Shown piece by piece: positions 1-8,217 of a stretch of 64,000 nt of DNA (positions are counted from its first letter, which is position 1; each line of letters begins with the position of its first letter). The position numbers and the translations under genes are program-made. This DNA is from Oscillospiraceae bacterium (GTDB lineage Bacteria; Bacillota; Clostridia; Oscillospirales; Oscillospiraceae): the NCBI GenBank assembly GCA_017512485.1, contig JAFWGE010000024.1:1-64000 (forward strand), written 5' to 3'. The notes under the pieces are model-generated. The model was not told where the DNA came from, ran no database searches, and saw nothing but the letters and a program-made list of their open reading frames with translations.

Positions 1-243
1 GGCGGGGGCAGCCGTTTCGGTGCTTCCGCTGTCGGTGGACGTGGAACCTGAGGAAGTGCCCGCGGAGGAACTGGGTTTTCCGGCGGAACCGGTGGTGGCG
101 TCTTCCTTTACAATGTTAGGGCCACTGCCGGACTTACCGGAATCTGTCCCCGTGTCGCTGCCGCCGTCTTTGGAGCAGGCCGCAAAGACCAGGACCATGG
201 ACAGCGCCAGAACGATGCACAGGACCGCTCTGAGTTTTTTCAT
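1..243 (-). CDS. Substrate-binding lipoprotein, ABC family 5, copy 1 (partial)
   Basis: N-terminal 81 codons of a solute-binding lipoprotein; the rest lies beyond the left edge of the window. The start is ATG at 243 with AGGAG about 9 nt upstream. The protein opens with a Lys/Arg n-region, a hydrophobic core and the lipobox FAAC, so Cys23 should be lipidated after signal peptidase II cleavage. A Ser/Thr/Gly-rich linker follows, which would hold the binding domain away from the membrane. The sequence matches the first 240 nt of the complete copy at 683-2476 almost base for base, with one 3-nt indel, so family and function (peptide- or metal-type ligand capture for an ABC importer) are transferred from that copy. 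No permease or ATPase gene is seen in the window. Confidence 0.88.
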   Translation of the reverse strand, partial: MKKLRAVLCIVLALSMVLVFAACSKDGGSDTGTDSGKSGSGPNIVKEDATTGSAGKPSSSAGTSSGSTSTDSGSTETAAPA

Positions 244-268
244 TTTGCATTCTCCTTTTTTGATTTTT

Positions 269-289
269 CGGGCGATATACGACCGCCCG
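269..289 (-). promoter_or_regulatory. Leader hairpin of lipoprotein copy 1
   Basis: CGGGCG at 269-274 pairs with CGCCCG at 284-289 around a 9-nt loop. The hairpin edge is 25 nt from the ATG at 243, just upstream of the ribosome binding site. The same distance is kept at the other two lipoprotein genes. No U-run follows directly, so it is more likely a stability or translation element than a terminator; the role is inferred. Confidence 0.6.
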
Positions 290-396
290 TTGATAACGTT
301 GGATGATGCATGATATTTACCGGATCAAAGATATGGAAACGCTGATATCCTGATCCGTCTGCCGCTTGCCGAGAATTACTAGTAACTGTAAATACG

Positions 397-425
397 ATGA
401 TACTGTAAAATGTCACATAAATCAA
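397..425 (-). promoter_or_regulatory. Sigma-A-type promoter of lipoprotein copy 1
   Basis: On the minus strand TTGATT (420-425) and TATCAT (397-402) are separated by 17 nt. The predicted leader is about 145 nt. The same TTGAT(T/A)-17 arrangement is found before copies 2 and 3. Confidence 0.55.
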
Positions 426-578
426 GCGTTAATTACAAAAACAATGGTTAATATTTTCAAACAAAAATGACACATTTGCATAAATAGAACAATATTACGA
501 ACATTTAACAGGAGTAATTATGATGTTTTGCCATATTCACTTCCGGAGCTGATGAGGGATACTGCCGCCGGAACTATG

Positions 579-613
579 AAAAAATCTCCCCGGGCAAAAG
601 CCCGGGGAGATTC
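579..613 (-). terminator. Rho-independent terminator of lipoprotein copy 2
   Basis: A 13-bp perfect stem (583-595 with 600-612) with a 4-nt loop is followed on the minus strand by a run of six T. It lies about 70 nt after the stop codon at 683. Confidence 0.85.
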
Positions 614-682
614 GCAGATCCGGAATATAACTCACTGACGAAAATGGAATCGTCTGTTGATCGACCGGTGATCCACTGCCTA

Positions 683-2476
683 TTAATAGTACATATACCA
701 CACCAGGTGGCAGTGGTTCTCGGTGGTGATGACTATGTTCTTAAGGCTCTTGTCGAAAGCGGCGAAGTAGGGGGCCTGGATGCCGTTCAGTCCGCCGAAG
801 TCTTCCTGCTCGTACTTGGTCAGCTGGTGGCAGTGGACAAGCATCTCGTCCCATGTGGGTGCGCTGGTCATGCCGTTATACTCGTCTACCATCTTGGCGT
901 ATAGATCAGGATCGTAAAGATCCTGCCAGCACTCCTTGATAAGATGTTCAGGCAGCAGGATGAAGGTCCACGGCCCGTACGGGGCGGAATCCGCGTACCC
1001 GGAGTTGCCTGCGGTTATGGTCCAGTCGCCGTTCTTGAGGAACGTGAAGTTGGCTTCGGGCTCCAGAGGTTGGACCTCCATGTTGATGCCGACCTTGTTG
1101 AGCTGGCCCTGGATGGTCACGAAGAAGTCGCCCGAGGAGTCTATTATCTTGGCCGGGAAGTTCATGCTGTTGGGATCGACGCCGGCCTGGGCCATGAGCT
1201 CGAGGCCTTCGTCAGGATCGTAATAATATCCATCGAAGGGAACCTCACCGGAGGAGCCGACGGACCAGAGGCTCGTCTGAACAAGACCCATGTTATCATA
1301 CATCAGGTTGTTGATAGCTTCAAAGTCGATGAAGCGGCTGATGGCCTTCCTGACCTCGAAGTGCATGAACTCGGGAACGGTCTTGGCGCTGAGGAACAGC
1401 GGGTTGCAGTTGCCGTTGGAGACCAGCATCGTTCCGTCGAAATCATGCTCCATCAGGTAGTAATAACTTTCCAGGGCGCTGAAAGCGTAGCCGTCAATGT
1501 CGCCGTTGGCCATGGCCATCAGCTTCGTGGTGGCGTCGGCTATGATGGAGAAGTGGACGGTCTCGATGACGGGCATCCTCTCATAATAGTAGTAGTCAGG
1601 ATTGGCAGTGAAAACGAATTCAACGCCGGTGGTGTAGGAGGATACATAGTACGGGGCTGTGCCGATGGCGGCACGGTTATCGTTGGGGCCGTACTGCTCC
1701 ATGGCCGTGGGGCTCAGGACGTACATACGGGTCAGAGTGTTGGCGAAGTATGAGCAGGGGGCGCTAAGGTGGGCTACGAACTCGTAGTCGCCGGTGGCTT
1801 CCCAGGACTCCCAGTGGACGTTGTTGAAGGAAGCGGGGCTGACTTCTTTGTAGAAATCATATGCTTTCGCAATAGCGGGGGCGTCGCAGACGGTGCCGTC
1901 GGTGAATTTGATGCCCTCACGGATCTTGAAGGTCCAGGTGAGGTAGTCGTCGCTGACGGTGTAGCTCTCGGCTATCAGGGGACGGATGTCGTCGGACTTG
2001 CCCATGTAGCTCCACAGGAGGCCTTCATAAATGTTGGGGAGCAGCCAGACTTCCGCGGTGGCGTTCCACGGGGTGTAGGCAGGCACGTCGTTGGTGGCGA
2101 CGAGCCTTACGGAAGAGCCGGGCTCGATTTCATGAGGCCTGTTGAAGTACTCGTCCAGGTTGCTGAACATGTGGAGGGCCGTGCTGTCGATGTTGGGGTC
2201 GGGCAGCTGGTCAGCCGGGATGTCCGCGGTGTCTGGGGCGGGGGCAGCCGTTTCGGTGCTTCCGCTGTCGGTGGACGTAGAGCCTGAGGAAGTGCCCGCG
2301 GAGGAACTGGGTTTTCCGGCGGAACCGGTGGTGGCGTCTTCCTTTACAATGTTGGCGCCGCCGGACTTGCCGGAATCTGTCCCCGTGTCGCTGCCGCCGT
2401 CTTTGGAGCAGGCCGCAAAGACCAGGACCATGGACAGCGCCAGAACGATGCACAGGACCGCTCTGAGTTTTTTCAT
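683..2476 (-). CDS. Substrate-binding lipoprotein, ABC family 5 (oligopeptide/nickel type), copy 2
   Basis: A 597-aa extracytoplasmic binding lipoprotein expected to hand a solute to an ABC importer. Signal peptide with lipobox FAAC (Cys23), then a low-complexity Ser/Thr/Gly/Pro/Ala linker to about residue 95. The SBP_bac_5 fold follows: the region around ATNDVPAYTPWNATAE, the typical LTWTFKIREGIKFTDGT segment and a Tyr-rich part (NPDYYYYERMP). Start ATG at 2476 is preceded by AAGGAGAATGCAAA. It is monocistronic by its own promoter (2636-2664) and terminator (579-613). Closest relative in the window is copy 3 (2897-4699), and its first 80 codons are almost identical to copy 1. The ligand cannot be read from sequence; family members bind peptides, nickel chelates, opines or oligosaccharides. 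The absence of a linked permease or ATPase gene on this side is notable. Confidence 0.9.
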   Translation of the reverse strand: MKKLRAVLCIVLALSMVLVFAACSKDGGSDTGTDSGKSGGANIVKEDATTGSAGKPSSSAGTSSGSTSTDSGSTETAAPAPDTADIPADQLPDPNIDSTALHMFSNLDEYFNRPHEIEPGSSVRLVATNDVPAYTPWNATAEVWLLPNIYEGLLWSYMGKSDDIRPLIAESYTVSDDYLTWTFKIREGIKFTDGTVCDAPAIAKAYDFYKEVSPASFNNVHWESWEATGDYEFVAHLSAPCSYFANTLTRMYVLSPTAMEQYGPNDNRAAIGTAPYYVSSYTTGVEFVFTANPDYYYYERMPVIETVHFSIIADATTKLMAMANGDIDGYAFSALESYYYLMEHDFDGTMLVSNGNCNPLFLSAKTVPEFMHFEVRKAISRFIDFEAINNLMYDNMGLVQTSLWSVGSSGEVPFDGYYYDPDEGLELMAQAGVDPNSMNFPAKIIDSSGDFFVTIQGQLNKVGINMEVQPLEPEANFTFLKNGDWTITAGNSGYADSAPYGPWTFILLPEHLIKECWQDLYDPDLYAKMVDEYNGMTSAPTWDEMLVHCHQLTKYEQEDFGGLNGIQAPYFAAFDKSLKNIVITTENHCHLVWYMYY

Positions 2477-2501
2477 TTTGCATTCTCCTTTTCTGATTTT
2501 T

Positions 2502-2522
2502 CGGGCGATATACGACCGCCCG
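2502..2522 (-). promoter_or_regulatory. Leader hairpin of lipoprotein copy 2
   Basis: CGGGCG (2502-2507) pairs with CGCCCG (2517-2522). The nearest stem base is 25 nt from the ATG at 2476. Sequence is identical to the hairpin of copy 1. Confidence 0.6.
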
Positions 2523-2635
2523 TTGATAACGTTGGATGGATGGCGATAATGATCCGCATAACAGCGCTGATAAAATGTTTACCGACTATGGGTGTATATA
2601 GCACTGATCGCCCTTCCGTTCTGGATTTCAACTTG

Positions 2636-2664
2636 ATAATAAAGTAATTATGCATATAAATCAA
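2636..2664 (-). promoter_or_regulatory. Sigma-A-type promoter of lipoprotein copy 2
   Basis: Minus strand TTGATT (2659-2664), 17-nt spacer, TATTAT (2636-2641). The predicted leader is about 150 nt. Confidence 0.55.
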
Positions 2665-2814
2665 GACAAATGTTAAAAAAATATAGTAAAAAAATTCAAA
2701 CAAAAATCATAATATTGCATAAATATCATAATTAAATGAAAATATTATGAAATACTTCTGTGATATTTGTATCCGATCGGCCAGAGTGCGGATCAGATCG
2801 GGAGCAGTGTCTTT

Positions 2815-2854
2815 TGAAAAAGCTCTCTCCGGGTCCCGGGACCCGGAGAGAGCT
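2815..2854 (-). terminator. Rho-independent terminator of lipoprotein copy 3
   Basis: A 14-bp perfect stem (2821-2834 with 2841-2854) around CCCGGG, followed on the minus strand by TTTTCAAAA. It lies about 45 nt past the stop codon at 2897. Confidence 0.8.
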
Positions 2855-2896
2855 GCGAGATCGCCTTGTTATTCTATTGTTTAACGACAACTACTG

Positions 2897-4699
2897 TTAA
2901 TAATAGAGGTAGTACAGGAGAAGGACATGGTTTTCGGTAATTATTACTATGTCCTTAACATCTTTGGAATAAGCGGCAAAATACGGAGGCTGGATACCGT
3001 TCTGACCGGCAAAGTCCTCTTGCTGGTATTTAGTCAGTTGGTGGCAGTGCTCCAGCATTTCATCCCAGGTGGGGGCGCTGGTCATGGCGTTGTACTCTTC
3101 TTTCATCTTGTCGTACAGTTCGGGATCGTAAAGGTCCTGCCAGCACTCACGAATGAGGTGCTCGGGCAGCAGGATAAACGTCCAGGGACCGTAAGGGGAA
3201 GAGTCCGCGTACCCGGAGTTGCCGCAGGTTATGGTCCAGTCGCCGTTCTTAAGGAACGTGAAGTTGGCTTCGGGCTCCAGGGGCTCGACGTCCATTTTTA
3301 TTCCGACCTTGTCAAGCTGTCCCTGAATGGTTACAAAGAAGTCTCCGGCGGTGTCTATTATCTTGGCTGCGAAGGTCATGGATTTTGGATCAATCCCTGC
3401 CTGGGCCATCAGTTCAAGGCCCTCGTCGGGGTCATAATAGAAGCCGTCAAACGGCACCTCGCCGGAGGAGCCCACGGTCCACATGCTTTTCTGAACAAGC
3501 CCCATGCCGTCGTACATGAGATTGTTGATGCCTTCAAAATCTATGAAGCGGTTCATGGCCTTCCTGACTTCAAAATGCATGAACTCAGGTACGGTTTTGG
3601 GGTTGAGGAACAGCGGGTCGCAGTTGCCGTTGGACATGAGCAGTGTACCGTCAAAATCGTGCTCCATCAGGTAGTAGTAGCTTTCAAGGGCCCTGAAAGC
3701 GTAACCGTCGATATCGCCGTTGACCATGGCCATCAGTTTTGTGGTGTTGTCGTTGATGATGCTGAAGTGGACGGTCTCAATGACGGGCATCCTGTCATAA
3801 TAATAGTAGTCGGGGTTGGCGGTGAAGATGAATTCGACACCGGTGGTGTAGGACGAGATATAGTACGGAGCGGTGCCGATGGCGGAACGGTTGTCGTTTA
3901 CTCCATACTGCTCCATTGCCGTGGGGCTGAGGATGTACAGGCGGGTCACGGTGTTGGCGAAATATGAGCACGGGGAACTAAGGCGTGCCACGAACTCATA
4001 GTCTCCGGTGGCCTTCCATTCCACGAGGTGGACGTTGTTGAAGGACGCGGGGCTGGCCTGATTGTAGAAATCCCATGCCTTCTCTATCGCGGGGGCGTCG
4101 CATACGGTGCCGTCGGTAAACTTTATTCCCTCACGGATCTTGAAGGTCCATGTGAGGTAGTCGTCACTGACGGTATAACTCTCCGCTATAAGGGGACGGA
4201 TGTCAGTGACCTGGCCCATGTAGCTCCACAGGAGGCCCTCATATACGTTGGGGAGCATCCATGTTTCGGCTGTAGCGTTCCATGGCGTATAGGCCGGCAC
4301 GTCGTTGGTGGCAAGAAGCCTGATGGAGCTGCCCTTTTCGATTTCGTGCGGACGATTATAGTACTCTTCAAGATTGCTGAACATGTGAAGGGCAGTGCTG
4401 GTCATATTGGGGTCGGGAAGCTGGTCCGCGGGGACATCCGCGGTGCCCTCCGGCGCGGAGGCCGGAGCGGTGGTCTCGCTGTCAGAAGAGGACGAGTCTG
4501 AAGAACCTGAGGAAGTGCCCGCGGAGGAGTTGGGCTTGCCGGCAGAAGCGGAGGTGGCGTCTTCCTTTACGATTTTGGCGCCGCCGGATTTGCCGGACTC
4601 TGTTCCTGAGCCGCTGTCGCTGTCTTTGGAACATGCTGCAAACACCAGGACCATGGACAGCGCCAGAACGATGCACAGGATCGCTCTGAGTTTTTTCAT
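2897..4699 (-). CDS. Substrate-binding lipoprotein, ABC family 5, copy 3
   Basis: A 600-aa paralogue of the neighbouring lipoprotein, same architecture: signal peptide and lipobox FAAC (Cys23), Ser/Gly/Ala-rich linker, then SBP_bac_5 domain. I chose ATG at 4699 because AAGGAG sits about 10 nt upstream and the signal peptide then starts with MKKLRAIL; an in-frame upstream extension to 4762 would add 21 residues before the signal peptide and is unlikely. Most of the mature domain is shared with copy 2, but linker and several surface stretches differ, so ligand range may differ too. It has its own promoter (4830-4858), leader hairpin (4725-4746) and terminator (2815-2854). No importer membrane or ATPase subunits are encoded in this window. 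Confidence 0.9.
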   Translation of the reverse strand: MKKLRAILCIVLALSMVLVFAACSKDSDSGSGTESGKSGGAKIVKEDATSASAGKPNSSAGTSSGSSDSSSSDSETTAPASAPEGTADVPADQLPDPNMTSTALHMFSNLEEYYNRPHEIEKGSSIRLLATNDVPAYTPWNATAETWMLPNVYEGLLWSYMGQVTDIRPLIAESYTVSDDYLTWTFKIREGIKFTDGTVCDAPAIEKAWDFYNQASPASFNNVHLVEWKATGDYEFVARLSSPCSYFANTVTRLYILSPTAMEQYGVNDNRSAIGTAPYYISSYTTGVEFIFTANPDYYYYDRMPVIETVHFSIINDNTTKLMAMVNGDIDGYAFRALESYYYLMEHDFDGTLLMSNGNCDPLFLNPKTVPEFMHFEVRKAMNRFIDFEGINNLMYDGMGLVQKSMWTVGSSGEVPFDGFYYDPDEGLELMAQAGIDPKSMTFAAKIIDTAGDFFVTIQGQLDKVGIKMDVEPLEPEANFTFLKNGDWTITCGNSGYADSSPYGPWTFILLPEHLIRECWQDLYDPELYDKMKEEYNAMTSAPTWDEMLEHCHQLTKYQQEDFAGQNGIQPPYFAAYSKDVKDIVIITENHVLLLYYLYY

Positions 4700-4724
4700 G
4701 CTGCATTCTCCTTCTTTATTTATT

Positions 4725-4746
4725 CGGACGCAGCATTCTGCGTCCG
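4725..4746 (-). promoter_or_regulatory. Leader hairpin of lipoprotein copy 3
   Basis: A 9-bp perfect stem (CGGACGCAG 4725-4733 with CTGCGTCCG 4738-4746, loop of 4). It stands exactly 25 nt from the ATG at 4699, as in copies 1 and 2, although the stem sequence is different. Confidence 0.65.
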
Positions 4747-4829
4747 TGGGTCGCATTCTCATGGGGGAGGTCTATCTATCGAACTGTGGATAATGACTAT
4801 ATTCGAATAAGATCAACGCCCATGCCTTT

Positions 4830-4858
4830 ATATTATCGTAACAATATCTAAATATCAA
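4830..4858 (-). promoter_or_regulatory. Sigma-A-type promoter of lipoprotein copy 3
   Basis: Minus strand TTGATA (4853-4858), 17-nt spacer, TAATAT (4830-4835), inside an AT-rich stretch. The gap 4700-4976 contains nothing else that I can identify. Confidence 0.5.
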
Positions 4859-4976
4859 AATAAAGATATTAATACTATTGTTAAAACTTGAAGAATATAT
4901 TTAACAATAATACACAAAATCGATAATTATCCTGACCCACGGACTATGTTGTTTATGCTATTTTGCGCAGAGGGAT

Positions 4977-5966
4977 TTACTCAAGCTCAGAGTTTACGGC
5001 GTCTATCTCTTTGGAAATGCAGTCGTACACGCCGGGGTATGTGCTCCCCGGGCCGCCGCCGGCTGCGCAAGGTATATAGTAATACCGTGAACCCTCGGCA
5101 ATGGCCTGACGCACCGCGTCCCTGATCAGCTCGGGCGTCCAGTCCTCTTTATCCAGGTCGGCATTGTCCAATCCGCCCATAAAGCTTATCCTGCCGCCGT
5201 ACTGCCTGATGAGCGCGGGGATATCATTGGAGCGCATGCACCCCTGCCAGATGTCTATCCCCATTTTTATCATATAGGGCACCAGCGTTGCCGCGTAAGA
5301 GTCAGAGTGGTGGACGACCACCTCGACACCGTGGCTCTTGTAAAAACCGTATATCTTTTCATAGGGGGCAAGATAAAACTCTTCAAACATCTCCGGGGAC
5401 ATGAACGTGGAAGTACGGCTCCCCCAGTCGTCATGGTGGAGAATGGCGTCAGGCTGAATGTATTTGCAGAGCTCGGCAGCCCAGCGGAGTTCCCAGTCTG
5501 TGAGCATGTCTATTATCTCATGCATTTCATCCGGGTACTCATATAGGGCAGTAAGGCAGTTTACCATCTCCAACAGATAGTGACATTGCTCAAAGACCCC
5601 GGGGGCTATCATAGCGGTGACAAAGTACTCGTGTCGGTCGATCTCCTGAGCGGCTTTAATGAAGGGCTCCCACTCTTGTGCGGGAAAGACCACTTCCGGG
5701 ATCTTGACGTAATCCCTCCAGTGTGAGACGTCCTTTATAACTATGTGTTCGCTGTCATGGACCGGAAACGCACCGGGGACGTTTTCCGGCCAGGAGCGAG
5801 TGACCCCCCACGCGTTGACGACGTTCATCTCCCCGCGTTTCGGCATGGGGTTTACTTTTGACATGGGAGTGCCCCTCACGAGGGCAAAGGCCTCAAATTG
5901 GTTTACGTACCGGTCAGGGTTGCCACCGTGGATGGTCTCGAGCAGGTTTTGTCTTTTGGTAAGCAT
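4977..5966 (-). CDS. Uroporphyrinogen decarboxylase (UroD) family protein, methyltransferase-like branch
   Basis: A 329-aa protein of the UroD/MtaA/CmuA fold. In this branch the known members move methyl groups between corrinoid proteins and thiols or tetrahydrofolate rather than decarboxylate porphyrins. Visible landmarks are HHDDWGSRTSTFMSP (from residue 177), which is typical of the non-HemE branch, and VVVHHSDS (residues 217-223) at the place where MtaA-type enzymes carry the zinc ligands H-x-C. Here the second ligand position is Asp, not Cys; a Cys at 300 could still contribute. The start ATG at 5966 follows AAGGTG. It is 27 nt downstream of the MFS gene and probably cotranscribed with it. 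No corrinoid-binding protein gene is nearby, so substrate and cofactor are unknown. Confidence 0.75.
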   Translation of the reverse strand: MLTKRQNLLETIHGGNPDRYVNQFEAFALVRGTPMSKVNPMPKRGEMNVVNAWGVTRSWPENVPGAFPVHDSEHIVIKDVSHWRDYVKIPEVVFPAQEWEPFIKAAQEIDRHEYFVTAMIAPGVFEQCHYLLEMVNCLTALYEYPDEMHEIIDMLTDWELRWAAELCKYIQPDAILHHDDWGSRTSTFMSPEMFEEFYLAPYEKIYGFYKSHGVEVVVHHSDSYAATLVPYMIKMGIDIWQGCMRSNDIPALIRQYGGRISFMGGLDNADLDKEDWTPELIRDAVRQAIAEGSRYYYIPCAAGGGPGSTYPGVYDCISKEIDAVNSELE

Positions 5967-5993
5967 AGCGAGGTCACCTTTTTCTGTATAGTA

Positions 5994-7202
5994 TTATTTG
6001 ATCTTTTTACTGAGGAAGAATGCATAATAGAGGATGCAGAGCGCAACGGGTATCAGTCCCAGAAGAAACATCCTCCTGTATCCGAAACTGTCCGTAAGTA
6101 TGCCTCCGGTCAGCGAACCGCAGATTATCCCTATGTCTGTAGCACACAGAAACGTGCTGCCGGCGGCGCCGCGGCGTTCGACAGGGGCGGTGCCCACAGC
6201 CATGCTTTGCAGTTGGGGTACCAGTATACCATAGATGACCGACCATAGCAGCGCCGCACCGAGATACATGAATATATTGCTGCAGAATGAAAGCATAAGG
6301 AAATAAACCACAAGGACCCCGTAAGCCAGATATATGATACCGCGTCTGGTCCCGGCTCTCATATGCGTGCGGTCAAGAAGAAAACGGACGATCAGCAGGC
6401 CTATGGCGCTGACACTGGTGAACCAGCCCGGGTTGCTTATGCCTATGGAACGGCCGAACAGGATAATGTATGACCTTACGCCAAAAGCAAAGTTCACTGA
6501 GAAAGCGGCAAGGAGCGAAGGGGAGAGGGCGCTTTTTTCAAACAACTGCCTGAGGTTGAACACGTCCCTGAATCTGAAAGGCCGTCTGTCCGCGGGGGAC
6601 CGAAATACCACAGTGAATGAAAGGAGAACTCCAACTGCCACGGCAATGACACTGAACAAAACTATGACCGCGGGTCCCCTGTTGGTGTAAGTTCCCACGC
6701 TAAGGGTGGCGGTAAGGGCAGAGATGAGGCTGCTGAACAGAGTCATGTAGCCCACACCCTTCTCCATCTTGTCACGGGGCATATAATCGTAGGCGCTGGT
6801 GTTGCACACAGTATAGGAGCACCCGTTTCCGGCACCCTGGATCAGGCGCATCGCGACAAACAGACCAAATATGGGAGAGTAAAGCATCAGTACCAACGAA
6901 AGAGCATAAACTATGGAAGAGAGTATGAATGCCTTCTTCCTGTCACCATGGTCGATCATCCAACCGGTCACAGGCCTTGCCAGCATCGCGACAAGGGAAA
7001 AAAGACTATGGAGAGTGCCATATGCGGCGTGGCTGCGTCCCATGTCTATAAGCCACAGTGACAGCGAGGACCCCACAAAATAGTTTGCGAAGTTGGTGCA
7101 GCATGCCATGGCGGCGATAATGCAAAAATTTCTGTTCCACAGCGCGCTGCCGGGTTCAGGGGCAATATACGTGTTTTTTTGAACTGATCTCAAGTTGAAC
7201 AT
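5994..7202 (-). CDS. Major facilitator superfamily transporter
   Basis: A 402-aa integral membrane protein with about 12 hydrophobic segments and an MFS-type loop 2-3 signature (ARPVTGWMIDHGDRKKAF, around residues 70-90). It begins cytoplasmically (MFNLRSVQ) and ends with a short basic tail (SKKIK). Start ATG at 7202 has GGAGGG seven nt upstream. It precedes the UroD-like gene by 27 nt on the same strand, so the pair is likely an operon: uptake or efflux of a compound handled by the UroD-like protein is a reasonable inference. It is not closely similar to the three MFS paralogues at 45-50 kb. Substrate unknown. Confidence 0.85.
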   Translation of the reverse strand: MFNLRSVQKNTYIAPEPGSALWNRNFCIIAAMACCTNFANYFVGSSLSLWLIDMGRSHAAYGTLHSLFSLVAMLARPVTGWMIDHGDRKKAFILSSIVYALSLVLMLYSPIFGLFVAMRLIQGAGNGCSYTVCNTSAYDYMPRDKMEKGVGYMTLFSSLISALTATLSVGTYTNRGPAVIVLFSVIAVAVGVLLSFTVVFRSPADRRPFRFRDVFNLRQLFEKSALSPSLLAAFSVNFAFGVRSYIILFGRSIGISNPGWFTSVSAIGLLIVRFLLDRTHMRAGTRRGIIYLAYGVLVVYFLMLSFCSNIFMYLGAALLWSVIYGILVPQLQSMAVGTAPVERRGAAGSTFLCATDIGIICGSLTGGILTDSFGYRRMFLLGLIPVALCILYYAFFLSKKIK

Positions 7203-7299
7203 TATCGCACCCTCCGGTTGACGCTGCCGCCCGGCATAGGACAGCAGCGGTGGTTATTGTGTTTTTTGTCGGTATACAGCGTCAAGATAATACTGCGGC

Positions 7300-8217
7300 T
7301 TACATATATACCGGCTTAAATGCGAGGAAGGTCTTCTCCAACCCGTCTTTAAAGGGAGTGTACGTGAGGCCAAGGCTTGCGGTTATCTTCTTGCCGGAAA
7401 ACAGTTCGTTGTCCTCCGGGACAAGGGGGAAGGGCAGCGGGATGTTTTCCCGAAGCACCTGTTCCACGGTGACTCCGCGGATCGAAAAGGACACGTCGCT
7501 CACGGCGCCGAGAACATCTGCGAAAGAGTTGTACGTTAGTATCTCCGGCGCGGAAAGATTGTACGCCTCCCCAGCCGCGTTTTCAGCGCCGATGCATTTT
7601 ATTATTGCTTCTGCGGCGTCTTTTACATAAACGAACTGAAAGCTGGATTTGGAGTCCGTGGGGACAGGTATCTCCCCCCTGCGGATTATCTGCTGGATGA
7701 ACCAGGACTCCCGGGGGGCGTAGTTGTACGGGCCATATATGAACGAAGGACGGAGGATCACCGGCTCGATCCCACGTGTTGAGCATTGCCTCAGGAGCTC
7801 ATCCTCCAGCATGCGCTTGTTGAAAGTGTACTCGGCGGCCGGTCCTGAGCCGGGGGAAGACTGCAGAGGGGAGTCCTCATTTGTTCCGGGGCTGTACGGA
7901 CGCTGGTATACGTCGGCGGTACTTATAAAAATGTATTTTTTTACAGATCCTGGTAAGTGATCCAGCAGGAAGGATATGTCGCCGGGAGAGTACGCGCAGA
8001 GATCCACTACGGCGTCATAATCGACAACAGGGAGTGTGGACAGGCATATGGCGTTATGCCTGTCGCACCTATACTCGGTGACGCCGCTCAGGTGGGACAT
8101 GGAATACCTGCCCCTGTTTATCAGGGCAAGGTCGAAGTCACCGGAACGGGATGCAAGGGTGGTGAAGACCCTTCCAAGGAAATAACTCCCCCCCACCGCA
8201 AGTACTTTATATGACAT
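7300..8217 (-). CDS. NAD-dependent epimerase/dehydratase (extended SDR) family protein
   Basis: A 305-aa Rossmann-fold protein. The N-terminus (VLAVGGSYFLGRVF) is the dinucleotide-binding loop, in the GGxxFxGR form seen in atypical SDRs close to the CSP41 group. YTFNK near residue 125 fits the Y-x3-K catalytic pair, and YGPYNYAPRESWF and VKDAAEAI are typical downstream blocks. Members act on nucleotide sugars or bind RNA; which applies here cannot be told. A 97-nt gap separates it from the MFS gene downstream, so cotranscription is possible. The start at 8217 is MSYKVLAV. Confidence 0.8.
   Translation of the reverse strand: MSYKVLAVGGSYFLGRVFTTLASRSGDFDLALINRGRYSMSHLSGVTEYRCDRHNAICLSTLPVVDYDAVVDLCAYSPGDISFLLDHLPGSVKKYIFISTADVYQRPYSPGTNEDSPLQSSPGSGPAAEYTFNKRMLEDELLRQCSTRGIEPVILRPSFIYGPYNYAPRESWFIQQIIRRGEIPVPTDSKSSFQFVYVKDAAEAIIKCIGAENAAGEAYNLSAPEILTYNSFADVLGAVSDVSFSIRGVTVEQVLRENIPLPFPLVPEDNELFSGKKITASLGLTYTPFKDGLEKTFLAFKPVYM

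Larger units (their letters stand above)
1..305. repeat. Direct repeat with 2237-2538 (recent tandem gene duplication)
   Basis: Positions 1-305 and 2237-2538 are nearly identical. They cover the signal peptide, linker, ribosome binding site and leader hairpin of two lipoprotein genes. I see only a handful of substitutions and one 3-nt indel near position 115. Similarity stops abruptly about 62 nt upstream of the start codons, so promoter sequences differ in detail. The left limit is unknown because the window starts inside the repeat. Confidence 0.9.
244..682. other. Intergenic region between lipoprotein copies 1 and 2
   Basis: This 439-nt AT-rich gap holds, reading on the minus strand, the terminator of copy 2 (579-613), then a promoter (397-425) and the leader hairpin (269-289) of copy 1. 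I see no gene in it. Confidence 0.7.
2477..2896. other. Intergenic region between lipoprotein copies 2 and 3
   Basis: A 420-nt AT-rich gap. It holds the terminator of copy 3 (2815-2854) and the promoter (2636-2664) and leader hairpin (2502-2522) of copy 2. No gene seen. Confidence 0.7.

Noticed and set aside
944..4793. Long plus-strand open frames running opposite the lipoprotein genes
   Set aside because: They are shadows of GC-rich minus-strand genes: no ribosome sites, no recognisable domains, and the opposite strand encodes clear lipoproteins.
4977..5966. HemE (true uroporphyrinogen decarboxylase)
   Set aside because: The HemE N-terminal Arg motif and substrate-cleft sequence are not seen, and the HDDWG landmark points to the methyltransferase-like branch; no haem genes are adjacent.
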